64,000 nt of DNA, taken from NCBI GenBank assembly GCA_036925085.1, contig JAUPFP010000008.1:6283277-6347276 (forward strand), read 5' to 3'. The notes under the pieces were generated by a model. It made no database searches. It was not told where the DNA came from and was given only the letters and a program-made list of their open reading frames with translations. Of the stretch, positions 35,483-54,157 are shown piece by piece (the stretch's first letter is position 1; each line of letters opens with the position of its first letter). Made by a program: the position numbers and the translations under genes. The DNA comes from Brachycybe producta (taxonomy: Eukaryota > Arthropoda > Diplopoda > Playtdesmida > Andrognathidae).

Positions 35483-36239
35483 CACCTACATTGAGTAAAA
35501 ATTTGAAGCCTAGCCCATGCGACTTTATGCTGGGCCCAGCCCCCAAACCCATGGGCCTTTGACATAAATATACCGGGCCCAGCCCAAAAGCCCACCATCC
35601 CATGGGCTTTGTGTAGGTCTCTTAATTTCGGCAGTATCCATTATTTTGGTCGACAAGCCTCAGGAATTGGATTGGAGGCTAACAGTGATGTCAATAAAAA
35701 GTAATAGGGAGCGGTGAATGAAAGAGCTACCAAAAAAATATAACCCTTTCTCCCTAACTAACCCCTATCCTAACCGAACAGAACCAAACTATTTCGCTCC
35801 TCACCGCTCCCTATTACTTTTTATTGACGTCACTGTTAGCCTCTAATCCAATCCCTGAGGCTTGTTGACCGAAAGGAACACACCCTAATTTCCACACTGA
35901 ATGGTTCACAAGTTTGCATGCTTACCAAAAAAAGAAACTGCCCCGTTAACGGCTTTAATATGTTTATTTTATTGATTGGTCAGTGAGGAATATGTTACAC
36001 TTTTATTAATGTGTGAAATAATATGTGGTTCAGTTCTATACGTGTGTAATGATGAAATGATGAAACGCCTTCCAAACCCGTGATGCCCACAAAGGCCACC
36101 AAACCCACGAGGCCCACTAGGCCCATGAAGCCCACAAGGCCTTTAATATAAAAATGCTGGCCCAGGCCCAGCCCAGTCTACGGCCTGGGCTGGGCTTTTG
36201 CAAAAGCCCACCGGCCCATGGGCTTTATGTAGGTCTCTA
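35483..36239. mobile_element. GC-rich hAT-like composite element, copy 1 (with nested insertion)
   Basis: Matches the element at 41669-42168 from its ACCTACATTGAGTAAAAATT start to its GGCTTTATGTAGGTCTCTA end, including a CCCAGCCC / GGCCCACCAGG minisatellite at both sides of an AT-rich middle. A second foldback (35639-35885) is inserted in it. The first bases of the left end are decayed and no target duplication can be shown. Its right end directly abuts the first pseudogene exon. Confidence 0.65.
35639..35885. repeat. Foldback element nested in the GC-rich element
   Basis: Two arms of about 100 bp are inverted copies: ACAAGCCTCAGG, GAGGCTAACAGTGA and AATAAAAAGTAATAGGGAGC in the left arm recur as complements in the right arm. 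The loop holds CCTAACC and CGAACAGAACC units like the larger foldbacks at 13094 and 53698. TAATTT flanks both sides (35633-35638 and 35886-35891), and the sister GC-rich element at 41871-41876 has one TAATTT with no insert, which is an empty site. Confidence 0.7.
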
Positions 36240-36240
36240 G

Positions 36241-39200
36241 TTTGAAGGTTTCATCGTGTTGGTGTCATTCTTTTGGCCATCTTGATGTATTTTCTATGTT
36301 GTTTTTAATACTGTATGTTGGACCGATGTGCCAATGATTCTCCATATTTATTAAAACTTATAAATTAGAATTAACCTATATGTTCATCCATTTCTTAAGG
36401 CTTAGATTTTGAAGTACTTTTTGTATTTTATAAATGATGTGGATCACCGTTTTCTAATGGCGTTACTTTAGCCGTTTTATTTTCTGCCTCTCAACTATTT
36501 AGAATTGCTATATTCAGTGTGTAGCTAATATTACGAGCTCATACAGTTAAAGGTTTTATTTGTGTTATTTATCAATTAATAAAATCAATAATACATTTTG
36601 AATCCCGAGGGGGTTGTTGGTCCCCTATCGGGTGCCTCCCCAGGTGGTGAATAGGAGAATGCCCCCAGTTATGGAGGGTACTGAGGGCATAAAATACTCA
36701 GGGCAGACCAAAACCAAACCACGCCATTGCCGGTCCCCCAGCCCGGGTGCAATAGTGGAGGGTCGATGTCAGGTTGGCAGCCGGTTGTAAAGATTTGCCA
36801 AAACAAATGATGTTGGTTCTAAATAGTATTCTGAATATGGCTAGGGTGTCCCCACCATATGCGATGCACAGCTGCAACACCCGGTGGCTGTGATAAATTG
36901 GCGAGGGCTACCCCACAGTGGACGGGTGGAGCTAAAGAAGCGAGTCCAGCATCAACAACAAGGAGGTCTTGGAAGTAGTGGTAGAAGTGGAGGTACTAAA
37001 CTTAGGTTTGGCACCTGGAATATAGGGAGTTTGACAGGGAAGACTAAGGAGTTATCTGGTGTGCTAAAGGCTAGGAGGGTAAATGTTGCATGTCTGCAGG
37101 AGACAAGATGGAAAGGTGATAAATCCAGGGACATTGGGGATGGGTATAATCTAATTTATGCAAGTAGTGAGGAGGGTAGAAAAAGTGTGAATTGTCCTAG
37201 ATCAGGAACTCAGACAGTGTGGTTGAGGTTAGGCAGATAAATAGTAGGCTGTTAGTAGTAAAGGTAGTTTGGGGTGGCATTGTTATAAATGTAGTTTATG
37301 CATATGGCCCGCAGGTTGTATTAGATACAGACAGGAAACGAGCATTCTGGGAACAGTTTCATGACCTGATATTGCGCCTGAGTAGGAAAAAATAGGTCAT
37401 AATTGGTGGGTATTTTAATGGACATGTAGGTAGAGGTAGGGAAGGGTATGAAGAGGTACATGGTGGGTGGGGCTATGGAGAGCAAAATAAAGTGGGGGAG
37501 AGTATCCTGGAGGCAGCAGTGGCACATAAGTTAATTTTAGCAAACACACTATTCCAGAAGCAAGAGGAACATTTGATTACTTTTAAGAGCAGGGCAGGAG
37601 AATCCCAGAATGATCTCTTCATGATCCGGAGTGTGGATAGAAACGAGTGCAAGGATTGTAAAGTGATACCGAGTGAAAACCTAGCGGGACAACATAGGCT
37701 AGTAGTGTTAGACCTAAAACCTAGGGGTGCAAAACAGGTGGTCAGACATAGAGGAGAGACAGCAATTAGGTGGTGGGCATTACCGGACAAGGTGGAAGAG
37801 TTTAAGAAAATGGCAGGTAAGATAGCATGGGATTTAGATGGCACTGCAGGAGAGCTGTGGACAAGGGTAGCGCAACAGATCCGTGATTGTGAAAACGAGG
37901 TACTAGGGACAATACGAGTATGGGGATCCCGATCAGACAGGGAAACTTGGTGGTAGGATGAGGAGGTACAGATGGCAGTTCAAAAAAGAAAGATGCTTTC
38001 AAGACTTGGTGGCACAATGGAAGCAGGGAGGCCCAGATAGAATACAAGCATGCCAAGATAGAGGGAAAACAGCAGGTAGCCTTAGCAAAGCATAAGAAAT
38101 ATGCAGACATGTATGCCAAGTTAAGTACCAGAGCAGGAGAAATGGCAGTATATAAAATAGCCAGGGTTTGGGAGAGGAAAGGCAGGGATATTCAAAAGGT
38201 GTTGAGTGTCAAGGATAATGGGGGCAAAGTATTGTGGGGTAGGGAGCCAGTATGGAACAGGTGGGGGGAATATTTTAGTAAGCTTATGAATGAGGGGGTA
38301 GAGCATGAGCCTTCCACTGGAAGAAATAATGATGGAGAAGGAGTGGAGCAGGTTAGGGCTGAGGAAATTGTTCAGGCATTGCAAAAAATGAAGCTAGGGA
38401 AGGCTTTAGGGCCAGATAGGATACCAGTAGAGGTGTGGAAGGTCTTGGGGAATGGTGCCATTTCCTGGCTCACAAAATTATTCAATAGATTGGCTATGGG
38501 AGATAGAATGCCAGAAGCATGGTGGGACAACTGGTTAGTGCCTATTTTCAAAGGGAAGGGTGATGTTCAGGAATGTGGGAACTATAGAGGTATTAAATTG
38601 ATGAATCATACGATGAAGCTGTGGGAGAGAGTAATTGAAGCTCGACTGCGTGATAAAACTGCAATCGGGGAAAGTCAGTTTGGGTTTATGCCAGGAAAAT
38701 CCACAATGCACCCTATTTTTGCCGTAAGCCAAGTTGAGAATTTTCGGGCTGCCAAGAAAGTTACACATGGTACTTATAGATCTAGAAAAAGCCTATGACA
38801 GAGTACCACAGAAGTTATTGTGGGAGGTTTTACAGAAGAAGGGGTGGGTGAGTTATATAGATATGGTGAGGGACATGTATAGGGATGCATGGACAAGCAT
38901 TAAGACTGCCTGGGGGTTCTCTGATAGTTTTGGTGTTAGGATTGGTGTGCACCAGGGCTCAGCACTTAGTCCATATTTATTCGTTTTGGTCCTGGATGAG
39001 TTACTGGCAGGGGGTGAGGCAGGAGGTCCCCTGGTGTATGCAGATGACATAGTCTTAGTTGGGGAATCCAAAATGGAACTCAAGATAAGGTTAGAGGAGA
39101 CTTGGAATGCCTTGGAATCAAAGGGGTTGAAAATAAGTAGGGCAAAAATGGAGTCCATAAAATTTCAGTGGGATGGGAAAGAACAGTTGAATGAGGGATT

Positions 39201-40680
39201 AGACTTGGGGACAGTTTAATGCAGCAGGTGCATGACTTCAAATATTTAGGATCTGTGCTGCAAAATGATGGGAGCTTAGACTTAGACATCACAAACAGGA
39301 TAAAAGCAGGTTGGCATAGGTGGAGCCAGGCTAGTGGGGTATCATGTGACAGGAAGTTACCTATAAAATTGAAGGGAAAGTTTTATAGGACAGTAGTCAG
39401 ACCAGCTATGTTGTATGGGTCAGAATGTTGGGCAATCAAGAAGGTGCATGAGGATAGAATGCAGGTAGCTGAGATGAGAATGCTAAAGTTTATGAGTGGG
39501 GTGACCAGAAGGGATAGGATCAGAAATGATTTTATTAGGGGTAGTGTAGGGGTAACAAATATAGTAGAAAAGATGCAGGAAAATAGGCTGCGGTGGTTTG
39601 GGCATGTCCTCAGAAGCGGGGAAGATGGGCTGCTGGGGCAAGCAATGAACTTAGACCTGGGAATAAAACGGGGCAGAGGAAGACCCAAGCAAACCTGGGA
39701 CATGGTAGTAAAACGGCATATGGTGGCAAGTGGGGTCACTGGGGGCTTGGTGCAAAATCGGAAAGAGTGGAGAGTTAGAACCAGCAAGGCCGACCCTGCT
39801 GCTTGCGGGATAAGGTACAGGAAATGATGATGATGATAATGACTAATACATTTCGAATCATAAATTAAAGGGATTCGAAGTCAAGGAGCAGTTCAAAACA
39901 GAAAAATGATAAATTTGCAAATTTGCAAATCATATTAAATATTTGATATTAAATATTTTTTTACGACTGACGTTAAAAAAATTCATACAATGTTGCAACA
40001 ATGCATGTTTATCATTGGAGTTCCTGTTGTTGGCATCGTTAACATTGCCTATTACTACATTAATTATGGGATCGTGGTCACTTTTGGCAAACACACTTGC
40101 TCTACTTTATTACCTTGTCATGATATTTGAAAAGTTCTTTACTACAAAATTTAATGTAATACTTCGAATAATAACAACATCATCAGCTAATATTAGTTTC
40201 TAACAGAGGCAATTAACTGCAGTAATTCGAAATAATGACTTACGTGGTTACAAAGACCAAAAAAATGTGCCAACGTGCGTTTTCTGTTATTGCTTCTAGT
40301 TACTGTAGTAATTTACGTTTGCTGTATTTAACAAAAGCAAAATTAAATTTTTCAAGCAATTAATAGCTAGAATATAATTAGAAGCAATAACAGAAAACAC
40401 AAAATCAAAAATAAGAACTGGAAGATCTAATAGCATTATTCAGTTCCGAAAGATGAAAACTGTAGATTTACAAATATAAACACTGCAACATGTACGAAAC
40501 ATAGTTAAAATGCAAAATACATGTTTTTGCGTTTGTAAAAATGTGTTTTAGTTGCAAAGTTCAGCTAAGCAAGGTGCGAGTCAACATAGCCAGTATGGCC
40601 GACAAACGAAGCAAGACGCATGACACAAATTATCTCAAACATAAAACTCATAAAAATATATTAGTTCAAATGATTAAAAA
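36241..40680 (+). pseudogene. Copy 4: truncated ABCC4-like pseudogene (exons 3-7), split by a LINE
   Basis: Remnants align in order with exon 3 (36241-36325, 5' part lost at the transposon border), exon 4 (36400-36546), exon 5 (39871-about 39915), exon 6 (about 39950-40126) and exon 7 (about 40556-40680). Exon 4 begins GCT TAG where all intact copies have GCT TGG, so the conserved Trp is a stop; there is another stop later in that exon, the donor is lost, and exons 5-7 carry deletions. Exons 1, 2 and 8-29 are absent. Exon 6 reads CMFIIGVP and SLLAN, as in genes 5 and 6, so it belongs to that subgroup. A 3.2-kb LINE lies in intron 4. A hairpin-forming inverted repeat (40283-40302 with 40378-40402) lies in intron 6. 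Confidence 0.8.
36605..39841 (+). mobile_element. RTE-like LINE, near full length, inserted in pseudogene intron 4
   Basis: About 3.2 kb, the usual length for RTE elements. An apurinic endonuclease-like domain (36884-37956) shows GTWNIGSLTG, LQETRW and SENLAGQHRLVV. The reverse transcriptase (38109-39220) has LDKxxGPD-like, IDLEKAYDRVP, HQGSALSPYLF and YADD (about 39039) blocks, followed by a C-terminal segment (39219-39827). Frameshifts and stops split it into at least five frames, so it is dead. The tail is a short GATGATGAT run (39825-39840). Near-identical direct repeats, TAATACATTTTGAATC (36589-36604) and TAATACATTTCGAATC (39844-39859), 15 of 16 matching, are the target-site duplication. 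Same family as 1-2835. Confidence 0.9.
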
Positions 40681-40693
40681 GATGTTAGAATGG

Positions 40694-41055
40694 TAATGTT
40701 AAAAGTTTTTTATGATTACATCTTTAAAAATAAACTTTTTATGACAGTTTGAAAAACGCAAAAATAGTTTTTCATGAAATGCCAATTGATGGAAAAAGCT
40801 AAAAACGGGTCATTTTCAAACTGCTATAAAATGTTTATTTTCTAAGAAATTGCCATGAAGAAACTTTTCGCATAATCTTTGACCATTCTATTTTGAAAAC
40901 AATTTGAATTGTTTCATAATGTTTTTAAAAAAATGCATGCTTGACGTTTTTCCGTCCAAATTTTACAAAAATGGCCATAACATTTAGCCAGTAGGCCTAC
41001 TGCAAAGGTGTCGTAAAGTGGGAAAAGCAAGATGAATATCTATAAAGCCACCTTA
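40694..41055 (+). mobile_element. Relic of TTAA family P (copy B)
   Basis: Aligns to 11600-11725 and 12255-12447 of copy A as one continuous block, ending in GCCACC followed by TTAA. The left terminal repeat is missing. It shows that the central 500 bp of copy A are absent from this lineage. Confidence 0.6.
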
Positions 41056-41668
41056 ATATGAATTATATAAACCATGACGCCATCCTAAGTATTAGAAACA
41101 ACATACATTTTTTTAAAAAAAAAGCTGAAATAGCCAAGTAACTTCATTGCTTGAGCTTGCAGGGAATGCCACGTATAAAAGTTGATAATCACCATACATG
41201 AGTATGTGGATGCCCGTACAGTTATGTAACAGGTTGCTTGTGAAAGCATATTCAGTATATAATGTATATGAAGATGCTTTTGATTTCCTTCATTTATTTA
41301 AATATCAGTTTATTTCAAACATATTTTCCATTTATTTGATAAAATCATGTCTTCCTCTTAGAATTATCACTTTTTGTTTCCGTTAAGTTTTCATTGCCTG
41401 TTCCAGTAAAAGTTCTAAAAAAAAAAGCAATTTAATGTACATATTTAATTTTAATAAAGTTTCGACATAAGGAAAAAAAGAATAAGTGTTTCTTTTAGTT
41501 TTGGCACGCATACATGCAGTAATAGTTGTGATGTCCGTTTGATGATAAATTTCTTAACAGAATCAGAATGATGGTTTTCATACTTATGTTTTTTTACTGT
41601 AAACTAATGTTTGTTATCAAGGTCATGTCGCAGACTTGTGAATCTGAGTGGAAACGTATCATTGCAAG

Positions 41669-42168
41669 TAGAGACCTACATTGAGTAAAAATTTGATGCC
41701 CGGCCCAGCCCAGCCCATGAGACTTTATGTTGGGCCCAGCCCACCAGGCCAACCAGGCCCACAAAGTCCATGAGGCCGACCAGGCCCACAATGCCCACCA
41801 GGCCCATGGGTCTATAACATAAATATGTCGATCCAAGCCCATGGGCTTTGTGTAGGCCTCTAATTTCCACACTAAATGGTTCACAAGTTCACATGCTTAC
41901 CAAAAAAATAAACTGCCCCATTAACGGTTTTAATATGTTTATTTTATTGATTGGTCAGTGAGGAATCTGTTACACTTTTATTAATGTGTGAAATACTATG
42001 TGGTTCAGTTCTATGCATTTGTAATGATGAAATGATGAAACGCCTTCCGAACCCGTGATGCCCACAAAGGCCACCAAACCCACGAGGCCCACTAGGCCCA
42101 CGAACCCCACCAGGCATTTGGGCCTTTAATATAAAAATGCCGGCCCATGGGCTTTATGTAGGTCTCTA
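41669..42168. mobile_element. GC-rich hAT-like composite element, copy 2, with perfect 8-bp target duplication
   Basis: 500 bp bounded by TAGAGACCTACA and its inverted copy TGTAGGTCTCTA. ATTGCAAG flanks both sides (41661-41668 and 42169-42176), an exact 8-bp duplication as in hAT. A third copy of the end motif (GGGCTTTGTGTAGGCCTCTA, ending at 41872) lies inside, so the unit looks composite. Both halves carry tandem GGCCCACCAGGCCC-like repeats. Open frames rich in Trp, Ala and Gly through the minisatellite are not genes. Confidence 0.75.
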
Positions 42169-42176
42169 ATTGCAAG

Positions 42177-44581
42177 CATAGTATACGTATTAAGAGAAAT
42201 GAAAAGTGTGAAATGACTCGTGTGTTAACATGAGCAAAAACATATTATTCAGTATTTATTGTTCTGTTGAAATTGTATCAAAAATTATATAACTGTACTG
42301 TATTTCATGCCAAATTCTTACCAAATTATTCCATTGTCATATTATTAAAGTTTCTGATTATAACTTCAGATCTCTTTTATGACTTAGATGATGATATTTT
42401 CTACAAATAATTGTTTTATTATCTATGTTTTAAAAAATAAGATTTCACAAATTTTCAAGGTTTCTTACGGATCGTTTCCACTAGAGAATCATATGAGTCT
42501 GAAACATAATCTTTACAAATTTTTTTTTTTTTGCAAACTTAAAAATGTTTATGGAGAAGAAAAAAAACAAGACATATACAGTAGCTAAGAGGAAAAAAAC
42601 TAACCCTGAAATTGATGACCTCTCTAAAATATTCATTTCTTGATGGTTGCAACATGTTGTAGTGAAAACGCAAAAAAATTCTCATATACATGAGCCTGAG
42701 TAGAAACATTGACTTAAACGTAAGTTCCGTTTGAATCGACTTACGAGAGAATTTCGAAGATTTCATTTTAGAATAGAAAAACGAACAAAATTCAAACATA
42801 ACGCTTCTTGCATTAGATTTTTATGGCAATTTGAAAATGATCGAATTTTACATTTTTGTATTAAAAATGTAGAAAATCGGTGACAACATTTTACAAAAAA
42901 AACTATAAAAAGTTTATTTTTAAAGATATGATCAAAACAAACCATAACTAATTAAATGGGTGTGATTCTGGAATTTTAAACCTTGACATAAAATATGTCC
43001 GGCCTACTTGAATTGTTATAAATAATATTGACGTCTATGGAAATTAACATAGAAAATGCTCGCGTTTTCAATATTTGAAACAAAAATTGAAAATGATTTA
43101 AAATTATTCGAGGAACCCTTCTTTTACCTTCCCGATTAAAAATAAGTCAACTAACTATATCTAGAAGCCAATTCACTTTAAAGTTAAATAATGGTGTTAT
43201 TTTTCGTCTAAGAATACGTACACTGTAACATTTTATACAGATACATTTTTGAAAACATTGTAGTCATTACAATGTGTACTTGCTTCAAATAATAAAATTT
43301 TTTTCAAATGTCGTGTAATTGTTAGGAAACCCATGAAAAAAAAATGCTTTCATCAGATAATAAATTTTTCTTACAACCTTTGAATAACATCTTGTGGCTT
43401 TGAAATAGAGACGTAAGGCGTTTGGGTCTCAAAGCTTTGCGTCCTAGGCAAGGTGCCCGCCTCGCCCTACTTACGACTCTGTTGTGAATTACATTTTTAA
43501 AGTTATAATAGATGATGCCAAAAATAACTTGAAAATGATTGAGTGAATTAAACACTATCCCCGTAATAACTTTTCATAAACAAGAAAATTCGTTTTAAGG
43601 CATATTTTTTCAGCTTTTAATTATAGTTTTAGTCATTCATCAATTAAAGTTAAAGCGGGGCAATGCTGATCCAATTTTTTTTGTCTGTTTATGTCCAACA
43701 TGGTATCTCACGGTAAATCTCATGGTAAAAATTTGTATGCGATCAGTTTTAAAAATATTATTACAACAAAAGTACATATAAAGAATGCTATAAGAGTTGT
43801 AGAATAATTTTGGATACATTTTTGACTGCCATTGAATGAAACAATAAACAGAACTTCTAAATGTGAAAAGCTTTATTTGTAATCGTACTCAATGGAATTA
43901 CTGTCATAGAATTTCTAACATAATATGTGACATATGGGCACAAAAAGAGACACCCAAGTCACTTTGATAATTCCAATTATTCCTGATAGTAGACCTATGC
44001 CTAGTAGGCCTCCTGTCACTTTCTTTTTGTAATCTCTTACTCAGAAATGTTAGTTTTATTGTATAATGGAATCTAAGTTTTAGTTTGTATATTTTTCAAT
44101 ATGTAATCAAAAGATGCATTAACACATAACGTGTCCCTTATTGCCCCACTGTCTCCTATGTTAAAACAACTATCCATGCCAAAAGGTAAAACGTCAGCAA
44201 AAAAACAAACATGAAAGGTTATTTTTAATGTCCTGTTATTATTTTGTTTTTGTCATTGGTGTCGTTTTTTTTTTGTTGTTTTATCTGACTTTCATTATAA
44301 AACATCATTTTATCACATTCTACAATACAAAAAAGTTGTACTTTAACAGCTTAACGTGTCGGTGAGATATGACAATACAAAACGTTTAAAAAGAACATTG
44401 ATGTGACAAATTTATATTCGTCATTTCATGATCTTATTCTTCTGAATTGAGTACAATTTGAATACATATTCAGAAAAACACCATCACGAAATGTCGAATA
44501 TAATCATCGTATTCCATCTGAAAATTGCATTTTCACTTATTTCAGTAAGCATTACGTCAAATTGTTAATTTTTAATCAAAG
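42177..44581. other. Spacer upstream of gene 5
   Basis: No gene is seen. It contains an inverted relic of family P at about 42800-42945, a small GC-rich patch at 43400-43480 that looks like a transposon end, and a GTGTCCCTTATTGCCCC motif at 44131-44147 that recurs in gene 5 intron 8 (47351-47368). The last 200 bp before 44582 show no clear TATA box. Confidence 0.4.
42800..42945 (-). mobile_element. Relic of TTAA family P (copy D)
   Basis: The reverse complement contains TCTTTAAAAATAAACTTTTT and CATTTTCAAATTGCCATAAAA, matching copy B. Ends not found. Confidence 0.45.
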
Positions 44582-53447
<8,866 letters not shown>

Positions 53448-53489
53448 TCACACTAATAACAACTCAAGAGACATATATACAGTATATGA

Positions 53490-53697
53490 CAGGCAATTAG
53501 AAATCGGGACGAACTTCAGTTGGCTCGATCCGCCCTTTTTATGACGACCAGCAACTTCTAATTGATTTGTTGTGTGGTTCGACGTTGAAAAGGGCGGAGC
53601 ATGTGACGTCAGACTACATAACCAACTAATTAGATGTTGCCGGTCGTCATAAAAAGGGCGGAGCCAACTGAAGTTCGTCCCGATTTCTAATTGCCTG
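53490..53697. mobile_element. Near-palindromic MITE just after gene 5
   Basis: 208 bp. Both ends read CAGGCAATTAGAAATCGGGA inward, and the match continues about 65 bp through AACTTCAGTTGGCTC and CCGCCCTTTTTATGACGACC. The middle is about 75 bp. It begins 43 bp after the gene 5 stop and its right end touches the foldback at 53698. Flanks are TA-rich, so a target duplication cannot be fixed. Confidence 0.75.
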
Positions 53698-54157
53698 TAT
53701 ATATGTGGTAGAATCTGAGCAGCCCAGAAAATTCTGCAGTGGCATCAGCATTCTCTAGAGCATGCTGGGCAGCAATCTCATCCGAGTATCCTGCAGCGAG
53801 TCTCTCCCTTATTTTAACAAGGAAGTGAAAGAAACAAAAGAAAGTGAGGAGGGGGAGGAAAAACACTTTTTTTCGGTAACCTAACCTAACTGATCCTAAC
53901 CAAACAAAATCTAACCGAACCGAACATAACCTAATTTACTTTCAGAGAGAAAGAAAGTGTCCTCCCCCCAAACTTTCTTTCGTTTCTTTCTAACACTTCC
54001 TGCATGCATCACTGATTAAAGGCGTATGCCGCCATTGTTTAAAATAGGGGAGAGACTGGCTGCAGAATACTCTGATGAGATTGCTGCCGCAGCATGATCT
54101 AGAGGATGCTGCCACCACTGCAGATTACTCTGGGTTGCTCAAACTTCTATCACGTAT
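53698..54157. repeat. Long foldback element with CCTAACC/GAACC loop (copy B)
   Basis: Same family as 13094-13749: TATATATGTGGTAGAATC at the left, its degraded complement at the right, and shared AACAAGGAAGTG, GAGGGGGAGG, CTGATTAAAGGCGT and AAAATAGGGGAGAGAC blocks. The CCTAACC/GAACC loop (about 53877-53938) is about 60 bp, against about 250 bp in copy A. Confidence 0.7.

Noticed and set aside
41594-41884. Trp/Ala/Gly-rich open frames on minus
   Set aside because: They are translations of the GGCCCACCAGG minisatellite inside the GC-rich transposon; repeat units keep frames open.
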